Shown: positions 1-15,690 of the stretch, piece after piece
Layout of the letters: every line of letters starts with the position of its first letter
How positions within the stretch are numbered: the stretch's first letter is position 1
DNA from: Acanthamoeba sp. SK_2022b
Taxonomy: Eukaryota; Discosea; Longamoebia; Acanthamoebidae
Assembly (NCBI GenBank): GCA_027943245.1
Contig: JANDJZ010000078.1
Span: forward strand, 61,769 to 125,768
DNA: 64,000 nucleotides
Reading direction: 5' to 3'
Made by a program: the position numbers and the translations under genes
The notes under the pieces: generated by a model
The model's input: only the letters and a program-made list of their open reading frames with translations
Database searches by the model: none
What the model was told of the DNA's origin: nothing

Positions 1-872
1 TACCCTCCTCTTCCTCCATCTTTTTTAAACACGTCCATGTTTTGGCAACAAGCCCAGAGTCGAACGTCAAGTTACTGGCCCAGGGTCCAAGCGCGGGCAG
101 AGTTCCAGTTTCTTCTCGACGTACACAGGGGACAATCGTCCAACTCGAACCCTCGCTGCCCCAGCCAGGGAGTATGGGCAACCATTTCTCCCTCACGGGG
201 GTCAGTTGCGTGGGTCTCTCATGACCTCTGGGCCTTACCCTCATCTCCTTTTCTTTGAGACACTATCGGGCCAACAAGCTGCCAGCGAAAGTCTGGACTT
301 GCAAGTGGGCGGTCTGGAGGTCGGCCACACCTTGACCTTCTCAGAAGGACGCCAAACCAAAGCACCGGGACCGCTGCTGATGGTTCGATGTGCAGGCTAG
401 TCTTGTAGGTCTATCTATGTCATTTCGATTGTTTCTTACCTCTCTCTACTACTAGTACGAGAGAGAGGCTACTTGCGACTTACGTCTTTCGCGCAAGGGC
501 CAGCTGTCTCAGCCAAGTGGACCTACCGGCCTCTATCAGGGATTTAGTGGTAGGTGACTTCCTTGGTGGACGCCAGAGCAACTGTACGCTTTTCCCTCAA
601 CCCCTTTTATAGTTGCCTCACGCAGAGCTGATTGTGGGGCCCCCCCAGGGGATTTGGTGAACAGCTCGCGCAGGATTGCGGCCTCTACCGTTGCCCAGTG
701 GCATTAGGTAATAAAGAAAACAGAAGAAATTACAAGAGCGGTGGTAGAAAAGGTGGCTCGCATTACAAGGGAATGGTTTCGTTGTTGATGACGCAATACA
801 ATACGGAGCTAAGCCTCACAAGCAGCGAGACAGGTATACAAGGGAGCTTTTTTGTACAGCAGGAGCGCAGGC
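1..872. other. Left edge, no gene recognised
   Basis: This stretch precedes the 3' end of the Derlin gene. It has several short open frames on both strands, but none has a recognisable domain, a convincing exon chain, or codon use like the neighbouring genes. It may hold the 3' UTR of the Derlin gene and the end of a gene lying off the left edge. I see no RNA gene or repeat in it. Confidence 0.4.
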
Positions 873-2003
873 CTAGTCGTCGTGAAGGTGCTCGCCTTGG
901 CCCACATGCCCCGCCTCTCTGACCTCCACCTGGTCGAAGAACGACTTGCTGTTGTGCAACACGTGTAGAAAGAGAGAGAATACCGTTGCGTTAGACAGCA
1001 GGAACGAACAAGCGCAGGAAAGAACAGTATTTGTGGGCACGAGTAGCGAGTAGCGCATAGTACGTACATAAACTCGGGCGTCTTGAGGAGTCGCCTGTTG
1101 GAGATGTTAGGGTAGACATCCTCGAGGAAGTAGTAGATGTGGCCCACGCCCAGACCCAACAGATCGTAGATAGGGCTCTGGCCCAGCATCAGGCCTGTTT
1201 ACTCAGGTCAGCCTGGGAGAAGACGACGTAGGCCAATCGCACAGACACGGGAAGAGGAGAGACGGAGGCGTTACCAAAGCCGAGGATGACCCAGGGAAGG
1301 TAAGGAGCAGTGAAGGTGAAGAGCCCGAGAAAGCTCATGGTCACGTTGGGGTTCCTCCGGCTCCACACGTACACGACGGCAAAGGCCAACGAGGGCGCGA
1401 GGAAGAGGAGGGAGGGACCCTTCGGGATCCAGTACATGACGCCCTGAATCGACTGTGGCGCGCACGACACAAATGGGCAAGAATGAGCTGCGCTGCTTTC
1501 ATCTTGAAAGAAAGACGATGCGTGGAGGAACGAACCACTAGAAGCACGGCACAGAACAGCCAGAGGAAGAAGAAGTCACCGGTGCGGCCGCGGTAGGATC
1601 CCTCCTCGAGGCGTCTGCTGTGCTGGTACCTGTAGTGATAGACCTCTGCACGCTTAGTGACGTGTCACCCTCGCGGCATGCGTGGGAAACGTGCACGTAC
1701 GTGAAGAACATGTGAAAGACGAAGTTCAAGTTGAAGTAGTCAAAGAATAAGAAGGTTGTGATTAATCGCCAGAACTGTTGCAAAAGATGCAGTTAGCGTT
1801 AATGAACACTGCACAACGTGCGGCAAGACAGCTCCGTAGGCGGTCTGTACCTGGTAGTGTTTCCAGATTTCGCTAAAGTTGAGGTAGAGCTGGAGGGGGC
1901 TCACGAATTCAAGATGCACCGCCAATGTGGTGAGGCAGCACAGGGTCATATACGTCCGTGTTACCAGCGGGACGCTCTTGTACCAGTCTTCAAAAGATGC
2001 CAT
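873..2003 (-). CDS. Derlin family ER-associated degradation protein
   Basis: Derlins are rhomboid pseudoproteases of the ER membrane that help move misfolded proteins to the cytosol for degradation. The start is the ATG at 2003-2001, giving [19 protein letters not shown], the usual Derlin N-terminus. Exon 1 ends after EIWKHYQ at a GTACAG donor. The next exon starts [18 protein letters not shown] and carries the family WR motif after the first membrane helix. Later exons give the [16 protein letters not shown] loop, further hydrophobic helices, and a [12 protein letters not shown] segment followed by RRLLKTPEF. The last exon ends in an acidic, His-rich tail with its stop at 873-875. The product is about 250 residues, normal for the family. 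Derlin-1 and Derlin-2 types were not separated. It shares a short divergent promoter with STT3. Confidence 0.9.
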
Positions 2004-2274
2004 CTCTTTCTGTTGGGGCGTTTCTGTAAAAATCATGTCATCAAGCCTAATTGGGGATTGCGATGTCATACCACGCTCTATGTGGGCACTTGTGGGCTGA
2101 GTGTAGTGGCAACCAACCGCTCTGATCTTGCGATTTCTAATTGCGTTTGGTGTGACGTCACGGTCCATTGCAGCCTAGAAATTACCGGGCACGGCCACAT
2201 TGCGCCGTCCTTCCTGCCGCTAGGCCGTCTGCTTGCTCAGCATTGGATCGATCTTGTACATCGCAAGAGACGAG
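2004..2274. promoter_or_regulatory. Bidirectional promoter of Derlin and STT3 with a CRE/UPRE-like site
   Basis: Only 271 bp separate the start codons of the divergent genes Derlin (-) and STT3 (+), so both promoters and both 5' UTRs must lie here. The perfect palindrome TGACGTCA is at 2153-2160. This is the core bound by bZIP factors of the CREB/ATF6/XBP1 type in animals. That it mediates ER-stress control here is inference. No clear TATA box was seen. Confidence 0.55.
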
Positions 2275-5200
2275 ATGTCGTCCACTGTCACCAAGACCGT
2301 GGAGGAGAAAAAGTCGTCGCCGGCCAAGGAGGCCTTCAGCTTCGACAGCCTCTTCAAATTCAAGATCCCCGAGGCCAAGTATGGTGTCCTTTTGACTGCG
2401 CTCGCGCTGTCACTCATATACATCGATGGTGCGCCTCTACACCTCGACTCGTCGTTCATCATCATTCCATTCATGCACTAGCGCTAGACACTTGGGGGGG
2501 GACTGACTCGGCGCAATCATACCCTTGATCGTTCTCCCCCATAGCGTTCGCCACTCGCCTCTTCTCGGTGCTGCGTTTCGAGAGCGTCATTCACGAGTTC
2601 GATCCGTACGGTCCCCGCACTCGCCTTAGGAGGCCATTTAGTGCATCACTTACCTGAGCATTTTCGCACTGATCAGGTACTTCAACTTCCGCTCAACCAA
2701 GTACCTCGTGTACGAGGGCATCTATGAGTTCTTGAACTGGTTCGATGAGGGCGCCTGGTATCCTTTGGGCCGCATCGTGGGTGGCACTGTCTATCCAGGT
2801 TCGTTGGTGCTTCAATTCGAGTTCAATCGATTTGAATCTAAACCTTCATGTTATCCTTGTGCTGACGATTTTTCCCCACTCCAATTAAGGCCTCATGTTC
2901 ACTGCGGGCGCTGTGTACTATGTGCTCCACGCCTTCAACATCACCATTCAGATCAGGAATGTGTGCGTGCTGCTGGCTCCGTGGTTCGCCTCGAACACTG
3001 CCATCGTTACCTACTTCTTCACCAAGGAGATTCACGACAAGTCGGCCGGTCTCGTTGCGGCAGCCATGATCGCTGTCGTTCCTGGTACTCCCCCCCCCCG
3101 CTCAATCGATCAATCTCTTCTCTTCTCTCCTCTCCTTCGAGGTGCGGGTGCACTGACATCTGCCGCACGTTGTCTGTGTGTTCGCTGTTGAATCAATCAA
3201 GGTTACATCTCGCGTTCGGTCGCCGGTTCGTTTGATAACGAAGGCATTGCCATCTTCGCTCTCATTCTCACCTACTACTGCTGGGTCAAGGCGGTCAACA
3301 CCGGCTCGCTCTTCTGGGCCGCCATGTGCTCGCTGGCCTACTTTTACATGGTGTCCGCGTGGGGAGGCTACATCTTCATCATCAACTTGATCCCTCTGCA
3401 CGTCCTCACGCTCCTCATCACCGGCCGCTTCTCTGCCCGCCTCTACGTCGCCTACTGCACGGTCTACACCCTCGGCACTCTGCTCTCCATGCAGATCAAC
3501 TTCGTCGGCTTCCAGCCCGTGCAGTCGTCCGAGCACATGGCCGCCCTCGGCGTGTTCGGCCTGCTCCAGCTCCACTGCTTCATCAACTGGCTGCGCTCGT
3601 TCCTGCCTCCCGACTCCTTCCGCGTCATCTTCAAGACCGCCATCCTCACCGGCGGTGCTATCCTTGCCCTCGGCGTTGCCATCGGCACCTACACTGGCTG
3701 TACGCGCGCCTCCCCCTCCTCCCCTTGGTGACGATTGCTCACTGCTCCACTCGACGATCATGCACAACACAGACATCTCGCCCTGGACCGGCAGGTTCTA
3801 CTCGCTGCTCGACCCTACCTATGCCAAGGACAACATTCCCATCATCGCCTCCGTCTCTGAGCACCAGCCTACCACCTGGGCTTCGTTCTTCTTCGATTTG
3901 CATTGCCTCGTGTTCCTCTTCCCCGCCGGTCTCTACTTCTGCTTCCGCAAGCTGAACGACGCCAACATCTTCGCCATCCTCTACGGCGTGACCAGCGTCT
4001 ACTTCTCCGTACGTTTTCCTCTTTTCACACGCTTGCGACTCCCTCGTGCTGGAAGCGCTCACCGTGTTGTGACTTTGCCACCAAAAACGAACGCCACACA
4101 AACAAAACATTGTGCGCGCAACAGGGCGTGATGGTCCGTCTCATGCTCGTCTTGGCTCCCATCGCCTGCGTCCTGTCGGCCATCGCCGTCTCGACCACCC
4201 TCAAGACCTACTCCAAGTTCCTCAAGAGGCGCCCCAACGCCAAGGCCAAGAAGGGCGAGGCCGTGTACGCCGGACAGAAGGAGATCGCCTGGGTGATCAT
4301 CACCGGCATCAGCATCCTCCTCATCTTCTACACCTTCCACTGCACCTGGGTACACCTCGCTCCTCCCTCTCGCGGCACGTAGCACACATGCTTGTACTCA
4401 TCTCCTGCGTGATGTGTGTGATCAGGTCACCGCCGAGGCCTACTCGTCGCCCTCGATCGTGCTGGCTGCTCGCGGTCACGGCGGCAGCAAGATCATCTTC
4501 GACGACTTCCGTGAGGCCTACTACTGGCTCAGGCAGAACACCAAGGAGGATGCCAGGGTCATGTCCTGGTGGGATTACGGCTACCAGCTCAGCGCCATGG
4601 CCAACCGAACGGTGCTCGTGGACAACAACACGTGGAACAACAGCCACATCGCCCAAGTCGGCAAGGCCATGTCCGCCTACGAGGACGTGGCCTACGACGT
4701 CATGCAGAAGCTGGACGTCGACTACGTCCTGGTCATCTTTGGCGGTCTCACTGGCTACTCCTCCGACGACATCAACAAGTTCTTGTGGATGGTCCGTATC
4801 GGTGGCTCGACCGACCCTAGCATCAAGGAGGAGGACTACTACTCCAAGGACAAGAGGTGCGCCTCGTTCCTGTTTTATTTATTTGGTTGTATTTATTTCT
4901 GTTCTGTTCTCTTTATTTTTTCGACTTACTCATCGTTTCGTGATGGCCCTCCTCTCTGTCAATCTTCAGGTTCACCATCGACCGCTCTGGCTCGGACAAG
5001 ATGTTGAACTGTCTCATGTACAAGCTCTGCTACTACCGCTTCGGCCAGGTCTACACCGAGCACGGTACTGATCACCGACCCTTCGCTGCTAGCCTCGCCG
5101 CACGCGCATGCGCAGACAAACGTGGCGGGCCCACACTCACGACCCTCCCCCTCTCATTCCACAGGCCAACCCCAAGGCTTCGATCGCGTGAGGAACGTGG

Positions 5201-5307
5201 AGATCGGCAACAAGAACTTTGAGCTCGAGCACCTGGAGGAGGCCTACACCACCGAGCACTGGCTCGTTCGCATCTACAGGGTCCTGCCGCCCATGAACCG
5301 CGGTTAA
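2275..5307 (+). CDS. STT3: Oligosaccharyltransferase catalytic subunit STT3
   Basis: STT3 is the catalytic subunit of the ER oligosaccharyltransferase, which moves the lipid-linked glycan to Asn in N-X-S/T sequons. The ATG at 2275 begins [13 protein letters not shown], followed by a first membrane helix. Later exons give the catalytic loop HEFDPYFNFRST with its DxD-like acid, then the DNE motif in [10 protein letters not shown]. After these come many membrane helices and the external-loop [10 protein letters not shown] motif. The C-terminal luminal domain carries WWDYGYQ, the sequon-recognition signature. The stop TAA is at 5305-5307 after LPPMNRG. About ten small introns are needed, with donors mostly GTAC. 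All family motifs are present, so an active enzyme is expected. It is divergent from Derlin, with which it shares the ER. Confidence 0.95.
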
Positions 5308-5667
5308 GCGCCTCGTTTCCTCCTCCTCCTCTTCTCTTTCCTCCTTTTTCCTCATGTCTCTTTACCACACGCCTTCGAGTAGACAAACCTGTTCGAACTC
5401 TCCACTCAAGCCGAAGAAACTTGACGATTGATGATGAAAATTGTCAGTTCAGGAAAGCAACGCACGCTGGCCAGCGTGTAAAATGAGGCTTTCACCAATC
5501 ATGCACCATCATGTGGATTTACTCTTCTTTCAGAGTCCCTTGACACCACCCTATTCAACTACACGCACCTCTTCACCTGCCTGGTTTTCCCTCCGTTTTC
5601 TAACGACCGAATCTAGAAATTGTTCTTGTTCAACAAAGAGCACCTTTCCTTCTCTGCCAACCCAAGT

Positions 5668-8600
5668 ATGGAATGCACTCGCTCGAGCCCCTGGACTGTC
5701 ACTGCACTCCTACTGTTGTTTCTCTTCATGAGCGCCAGCACGGCCGACAGGGTGGAGGTGCCCCGCAGCCCGGTGTGGGACTTCGTGCCCACCTGGACGA
5801 CGCCACCGCCTGCACCCACGGCACAGGTGCCGAGCGGTCCGCTCATGGGCAATGGAGGAACCCTGGGGGTGGTGATGAGCGGCCAAACAGTGGGCAACCA
5901 GCTCACCTTCTACCTATCCAAGAACGACTTTTGGGCAGCCCCCATCTCCGGCTATTCCCATGTGGGGTACGGCGACGGTGGGGTGCGCCAAGTGGGTGGC
6001 GTCACTATTGCCATGTCCTCGTCATCAACGATGGAGGAAAGTGTGGGCAAGGCACCATCCTTCCTCGCCCAGCAGTTCATGGGCAATGCTTCTGTGAGGA
6101 TAGAACAAGTGGGCTCCGGTCTGAAGGTGACCACTGAATCGTTCGTGGCTCGCGACATCAACCTTATGGTGACAGAGCTCATTATCTCTGCGGCCAACAG
6201 CTCCGCTGGAGCTGCTGACAACGAGGTCCTGCTCTCAGCAGACAAGAGGAAGCGGCAGGTGTCTGTCAAGGCCTCAATAACACTGTGGCTGCCCAACTCC
6301 AACGAGCTGCCGTTCTCGGCAGGCTGGGTGTCCTCTTCCGGCCAAGTGTCCACCACCAGCGGAACAAAAGCTTCTTTGAATCAGGGGTACCCTTGGACTG
6401 GCCTCTGTTTGATACTCAGCTCTAATGAACCTTGGCCCAAAGGCACCTGCCGGCGCATGGAGAACTGGTCGAATGCATCTACGTGACGAGGACGAATGGC
6501 AATCGCTACCAGGTCTTACCCAACGCCAGAGCTCCCAAACCCTTCCTCAACACCGTTGCCGTTGTCTCGCGGTAGGGGTAAGATTTGTTGATCAACGTTC
6601 AGTTCCTCACGCTCGGCTTGCGCAGATTGATGTGGGCCAATGGTACCACTTTTGCTGCTGACTTCGTACAGCAGGCAGGTGGGAACGTCAGTCTCTACTT
6701 CCAGCCACCCACTGATGGCCAGAAACTCTACCTCCTAACCTATGTACGTCCACCACGGCATACGCGGTGCAACGGTGCTCATGCGTGTTGATCCGTCACA
6801 AGGTTTTGAGCAATGCGGACGCAACTGGTCAGACCATCGACCCTCTTGCTGAAGCTATGCTGGCTGTTCATCTGCAGACACCACCAACCATCCAAGCAAC
6901 CAAAGTAGCGTAAGTGCAACGACACGTCTCCCTTGTGCTACGACACGTCACCCTGATGACCCAGTACGTCCACAGCACGCAGAACTGGTGGCTGTTGTAC
7001 TGGAATGCCTCGGCAATCCAGATGCCCAATGACCAAGCAACCATGGCGTATTGGTACGGTTCGCAGTACATTCTCGGTCTCATCTCCAAGAAGGGTGCAG
7101 CTGGTAAGCAACACTCCCATGTGGTCTTCTCTTGATACCTCAAAATTTCAGTCCCAAAAAAGTTAACATGTGGTACAACGAACAGCGCCGGGACTGTTTG
7201 GGTCGTTCATCACCACCGACGCTGTGCCTTTTGGTGGCGACTACTCTCTCAACTACAACTTCCAGTCGCCCTACTATGCCACAGCCTCATCGAACCATCT
7301 CGATGTTATGGCGCCGTTCTTCGACGCCATCATCGACTACATGACCAAGGGCCAGCAGATGGCTGAGGATCTCTTCGGATGTCCTGGTGTGCACTATCCG
7401 GGCCACATAGGACCGTGGGGCATGACCTCGACCGACGCAGGCGACATGGGCCAGCGCTCTGACGCTGCCTTTGCTGCCGTGATCTTTGCCCACCGCTACA
7501 TGTACTCGCTTGACGACGCGTGGCTACACACAGGTATCTGCGGGCTTACTGACACTCTTCTTCACATCCACTGATGATGTCTTATGCTTGTGTGAGTGAC
7601 GAAGAGGTTGGAATGCTCCGGACGACGCCTTACGAGTACCTCACTGCCGTGGCCGACTTTTGGCTGTGTTACCTGCAGAAGAATGTGACTGGTCCTGGCG
7701 AATACACTTACAACAGCATGAATGACTGCGGCTTTGAGTTCTGCAGCGGCACTGCGGACGGCGAGGCTTACGATCTTAACCCAGCCAGCACGCTCTCCTT
7801 CCTGCGCTATATCTTCTCCACTCTGGCTATTGTAGAGCAGCGACTGGACGGCCATGCCAATAGGCGAGAAAGCAAAGCCCACGGCCAGCGCGCCGCCATC
7901 TACCTCGACGTGGCGCAGCACATGGCTCCGTACGCCACGGGCCTCACTTCTTCGGGCGTGCGCGTGTTCAAGCCCTCCTACATGAGCGCGCCACAGACTC
8001 CCAATGGCTATCCGCTCGAGACCTCAGTGCTGTGGCCTGCGGGCACAACAGGACTGGGCTCTGACGCCGACACCCTCCAAACGGCACGTAACACCATCGA
8101 TAACTCGGCCAGCTGGGCGCAGGGCAACGCGTTCTCCCAGGTGAGCTCCCTACTATCCTGAGAGGAACGAGGAGTTTGACAAGCTGATTCCTTGTTCCAG
8201 ATCTTCCCCGCAGCGGTGAGGGCCGGTTACGATCTCACCAGCCTGCTTGCCCATTGGCACTCGGCGCTCAACGCGTCGTGCAAGATCAACCTCTATTGCA
8301 CTGTGGATAACAACGGTATTGCGGGACTGGGCGCTGTGGGAGCCGTGAACGAGATGCTGATGCAGGTACGGTTGCCTCATGCACCGCACCACATAGGGCA
8401 CTGACACTTGATGTAACGAATAGAGCCATGAAGGTTACATTCGCTTGTTCCCCATGGTGCCTCTTGGCGGTCGTTACCACTTCACCACGCTCAGAGCGAT
8501 GAACGGCACTCTGGTGTCGGCCTGGCGCGACGAGATCGGTGAGGTTTACGACGTGGTAGTGACCAGTGAGCAGGGCGCAACTATCAATCTCATCACTCCA

Positions 8601-8808
8601 TGGGTCATGCAGAAGGCGATTGGTATGCATCACCCACAGTGGTGGTATTTGAAAGCTCTCCGCTTACCCTGCTGTGATCTGGTCGATGTGCGCAGCGGTG
8701 TGCTACTATGGAACTCTAGACTGCGTGCAGCTGGCGTGCCCCTTTGACCGGTGCTCCTTCCCCAATCCGCAGAAGGGCCAAACCTACAGCATTGCCCCTT
8801 TCCCGTAG
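5668..8808 (+). CDS. Secreted six-hairpin glycosidase-like protein
   Basis: The ATG at 5668 gives a signal peptide (MECTRSSPWTVTALLLLFLF, cleavage likely after the following small residues). Next is a beta-rich N-terminal part with PLMGNGGTLGVVMSG. The C-terminal part looks like an (alpha/alpha)6 barrel, with NWWLLYWNASAIQMPNDQAT, GGDYSLNYNFQSPYY and a GHIGPWG segment. These resemble GH95-type alpha-fucosidases and related six-hairpin glycosidases. The family assignment is by eye and the substrate is unknown. A 56-nt intron (6387-6442) removes apparent stops and restores a continuous frame, so the gene looks intact. Further introns follow SRG, LLTY, KVA, KKGAA, WLHT, AFSQ, EMLMQ and MQKAI. 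The final exon has several Cys and ends at TAG 8806-8808 after SIAPFP. It is probably lysosomal or extracellular. Confidence 0.65.
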
Positions 8809-8979
8809 GGTCACAGAGCGTTTACGTCGGAGGGCGTTGGCGGGAGGCTGCGTTGATAAACAGGTGGCGATACATATATCTCACCCGTTCTGGCTTCCTG
8901 CCCATTCCAGAACTGCCCTGCCGTTGGTCCAAATTAAAGGGTCGAAAACCCATTTTCCAGCCATTTCTTCGACCATAAA

Positions 8980-10132
8980 ATGAAGGCCGCGCAAGCAGCA
9001 GGAAGAGGACCCCGCATCCGTTTGCTTGTGGTGCCGGTGTTTAGGGACCGATGGCTTTTTAGCGTTCCTCACCACGCTGAAGCACTAGCCTCGCACGACG
9101 CGGCTCCCTCTGTGCCGTACTTGCCACCTCCTCACATCGCGAAGTTATCGCTGGCAAACTCAAACTCAAAAATGGGGGGAGGCCTGGCTGCAGAGGGTGG
9201 AGCAAGGAGTTGCAGAAGAAAGGGGCTGCACTGCTAGGGCGGGCCAAGGAATCCTACGACCGTCTCCCGCGCGAAGGTCTCTCTGGGCGCCTCAAGGCGG
9301 GCGTAGATGCCCTCAATCGACGCCTCGATCCCTCCGAATCCATGCTCAAGTGCCTTACCGCAGCCCACAAGACTGGACACTCTGCGTTGAGCGACGTAGT
9401 GGCAAGGTAAGGCCTCACAAGGACACGGGGAGCTCACTCTCTCAGTAGTTCTGGTGAGAGTGGCTTGGACCTGCAGGGAGGCGCAGGACCCACCGAAAGC
9501 CTGCCGGAAGAGGAGAGGGAGCTGCAGCTCGAGGTGCTCTACCCGGCCAAGCTCAACGGCGAGCAGGTGCGCGCCACTCTGTCGCTGCTCGTGACCACTC
9601 GCACGAAGCGACACCAAAACCTCGTCTACGGCTCCACCGCCATGCTTCCCGTCAGCCTGGCCATGGGCCTGCTCCCCGGTATTTGCCCCTGGAGTCCTGT
9701 GCGCCGAGCCCACTTGCGCCAGCCAGGCCACATGCTGCTGAGACAGGCCTTGTTCTTACCGCGTACACACGCAGGACCGAACGTGTTCCTCGCATGGAAC
9801 GCCTACCGCCTGTACAGCCACTTGCAGGCCCTCCGTGGAGGCAAGCTGTTCCAGGACCTCAGCAGCAAAAACCGCATCTACTACAGCCCTTCGCATGAGC
9901 TGGAAGAGATAGTGCGGACAGAGGTTTGTCTCCTTCCAACGGTTCTCCCTTCCTCTCTTGCTTCCCAGCCACTGACTGTGGTTGTGCCCTCCCTCCACAA
10001 CGTGTTGCCTTGCTTCGTTCTCCAAAGGAGCGCAACGACGAGCCATTGAGCCAGGCGCAAATCGAAGAGCTGGTCGCCAAGTATAGCCTCAAGACCCTGT
10101 GTGAGGATGTGGAGCGCCTCCACCGGAAATAG
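8980..10132 (+). CDS. Mitochondrial K+/H+ exchange-related protein (Mit_KHE1-like)
   Basis: The protein matches by eye the Mit_KHE1 family (yeast YDL183c and plant relatives), linked to K+/H+ exchange across the mitochondrial inner membrane. Exon 1 starts at ATG 8980 with RIRLLVVPVFRDRWLFSV, the family's usual N-terminal strand. A 50-nt intron (9144-9193, donor GTTATC) puts the downstream frame in register, giving PPHIAK followed by GWSKELQKKGAALLGRAK. The middle region has ELQLEVLYPAKL, and after another intron comes PNVFLAWNAYRLYSHLQALR, the most diagnostic segment. The stop is at 10130-10132 after VERLHRK. The hydrophobic stretch TAMLPVSLAMGLLPG probably sits in the membrane. Function beyond family membership is inference. 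Confidence 0.7.
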
Positions 10133-10449
10133 CACAACGACTCAACTTGTCGCTTGACCATACTGTGGTGGGTACAATGCAACACTGTAGAAAAGCTTTC
10201 AGAAGGGAAAAGTGGTGGCTGCACTCTCAACTTGGTGATGGTTGTGCTACTCCCCAGACTTATTGTCAGCTCAGCAAGAGAAAGGGCGTCGCGCTTTCAA
10301 CCGTGTGAACTGTGTCCCGCGAGAGCCACATGAAGATGAGAACGCAGTCTGTTACTGTAGACCAGTGGCTATACTGTACAATTTAGGCCAACGGCATGTT
10401 GGCGGAACTTAAATAAGCTTAAATAAATAAAAAGAAAGAAAAGAGGGGC
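10133..10449. other. Convergent intergenic region
   Basis: This lies between the 3' ends of the Mit_KHE1-like gene (+) and the PAK-like kinase gene (-). It contains an A-rich stretch near 10410-10440 with AATAAA-like words that could serve polyadenylation. No gene or RNA feature was recognised. Confidence 0.4.
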
Positions 10450-13853
<3,404 letters not shown>

Positions 13854-14292
13854 GGCTCTTTCGGTTCTTGCGCTCCGCAAATCAAAAGGACAAAGAATCG
13901 TTCTGGCTTGGAACAGGAGGAGGTGGCCACTGAAGCAGAGGCAAAGAACGAAAGCGGGAAAGAGTAATAAAAAGAACGAAGGCGAAAAGGGCGCCCTTCG
14001 CACTTCAGTTCCTGGTGCTTCTCCGCCTGTGTTTCGTCGCACTACGGAGACGACAGTTGTACTCGCCACAGCTGCAATACTAAGGTCGCACGTCAGAGCG
14101 GTGCTGCGGTGTACCTAATTTTGTGGCTCCAGGAGGACACGAGTACGAAATTTCTTGGTCAATTCAGATATTCAAAGAAAAAGAAATTTAGATAAAGTAA
14201 GAAATTTAGATAAATCAGATTTTTTTAATATTTTTTTATATTCTGTTTTGATTTCCACGAAGAAGGAAGAAGGCCTTCGCGGCGAGAGAGTC
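13854..14292. other. Intergenic, PAK-like 5' flank and NRDE2 3' flank
   Basis: Both flanking genes are on the minus strand, so this holds the kinase promoter and the NRDE2 3' end. An AT-rich stretch near 14155-14250 has AAATAAA-like words on the minus strand that could serve NRDE2 polyadenylation. No gene was recognised. Confidence 0.4.
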
Positions 14293-15622
14293 TCAGCCCT
14301 CTTGGTTTTCCAGTTGTTCCTTCTTCTCTTCTTTCTTTTGGATGCGGTTGAGGACGTCGCTGATGGTGGACTGGATCTCCTCGACGTCGTTGCGCAGGCG
14401 GGCCTCCTTCTCCACCATGAGGTCGAGCAGTCGCGACACATCGCGCTCCTGCAGCGTAGAATGGAACAGACGGAAGGCGTCCAACCACAGAGCCTTCGAG
14501 TACGGGATCTGGTTGATGGCCCTGTGTCAGGTGGATGCATAGGTCAGTCGTTGCCATCAAGATTCCAGCGCCGCTAAGAGAGGGAGGAAGGGAGGGAGGA
14601 GGTCTACCTGTAGTAGATCCGGAGAGCTGCCGCTTCGTCGCGCTGGCCCACTTCGAAACGGAGATAGTAGCGCCACAGCACGATGCATCGCGCCGAGCTG
14701 CACACCAAAGAGATAAATATTTGATGAAAATTTTTGGCCGTGCTTTTGTATAAATCTCTTTTTTTGAGCAACAAAAAAATAAAAATTAAATAGAAAATAA
14801 ATCAATAATAAATCAAACAAACAGGAGGAGAACGCACTCGGAGGTCCGCTCGAGAGCGCGCTCGAAGAGGGAGCGGATGCGGTGGGCCGAGCCCAACCGA
14901 ACCACCTCGGACCGGATGGCGAAGAGCCACAGCACGGGGTGGTTCTGGCGTTGGAGCGCGGCGTCGAAGAACCGCCGCAGCCTGCCCTCGATCCTCGTGC
15001 GGGACTCCCAGTGGATGTAGAGGCTCAGGAAGAGGCGATGGCTGGGGAAGAGCCGCAGCGCCCGCTCCAGCAGACCGCGCAGCTTGCCGGGCGGCGTGGC
15101 CTCCCTCTCCGAGTGCGTGTACACCAATCGCACATACCTGCCATTCCAAAATCGGGGGGCGTGAGCTCGTGCCTGCGCGCGCATGGCGGTGTGCGTGTGC
15201 GTGCGCGCGTACGATTCCCAGAGCTCTTCTACGTCGGCCAACACAGCTTCGCGCTGCGTGGCGGATTCGTTGAGCAACGCGAGAGCCACGTTGAACCCCT
15301 GGAACGCGTCTTCGTAGACCTGGTGGCACCGACCGCTTGTCAGCACATGACGCACATTGCGACGCAAACAGCAGCACGCAAGGCAACGATGACGTCGCCG
15401 ATTCGCACCTGGCAGGCGGCATCGAGCCCGAGGGTGATGTACTGGAAGAGCGCATAGCACACGGTCAGGTTCTTGAGCGCCATCGACGGCACGCCGTTGT
15501 GCAGCGCAGGCCTCTCGTCGTCGATCCTCTTCTGGAACATCTGCAGATCCGGCCAACCATTTGCGCGAAGGTGAGTCCTCCTGCTGCTCGGCTGGATCGC
15601 CGGCGTTGACTGACCAGCGGAG

Positions 15623-15690
<68 letters not shown>

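Noticed and set aside
6361..6486. Apparent frameshift and stop in the glycosidase gene suggesting a pseudogene
   Set aside because: A 56-nt GT-AG intron at 6387-6442 restores a continuous frame, so the gene looks intact.
9144..9210. Apparent frame break in the Mit_KHE1-like gene
   Set aside because: A 50-nt intron 9144-9193 puts both sides in register and yields a family-like sequence.
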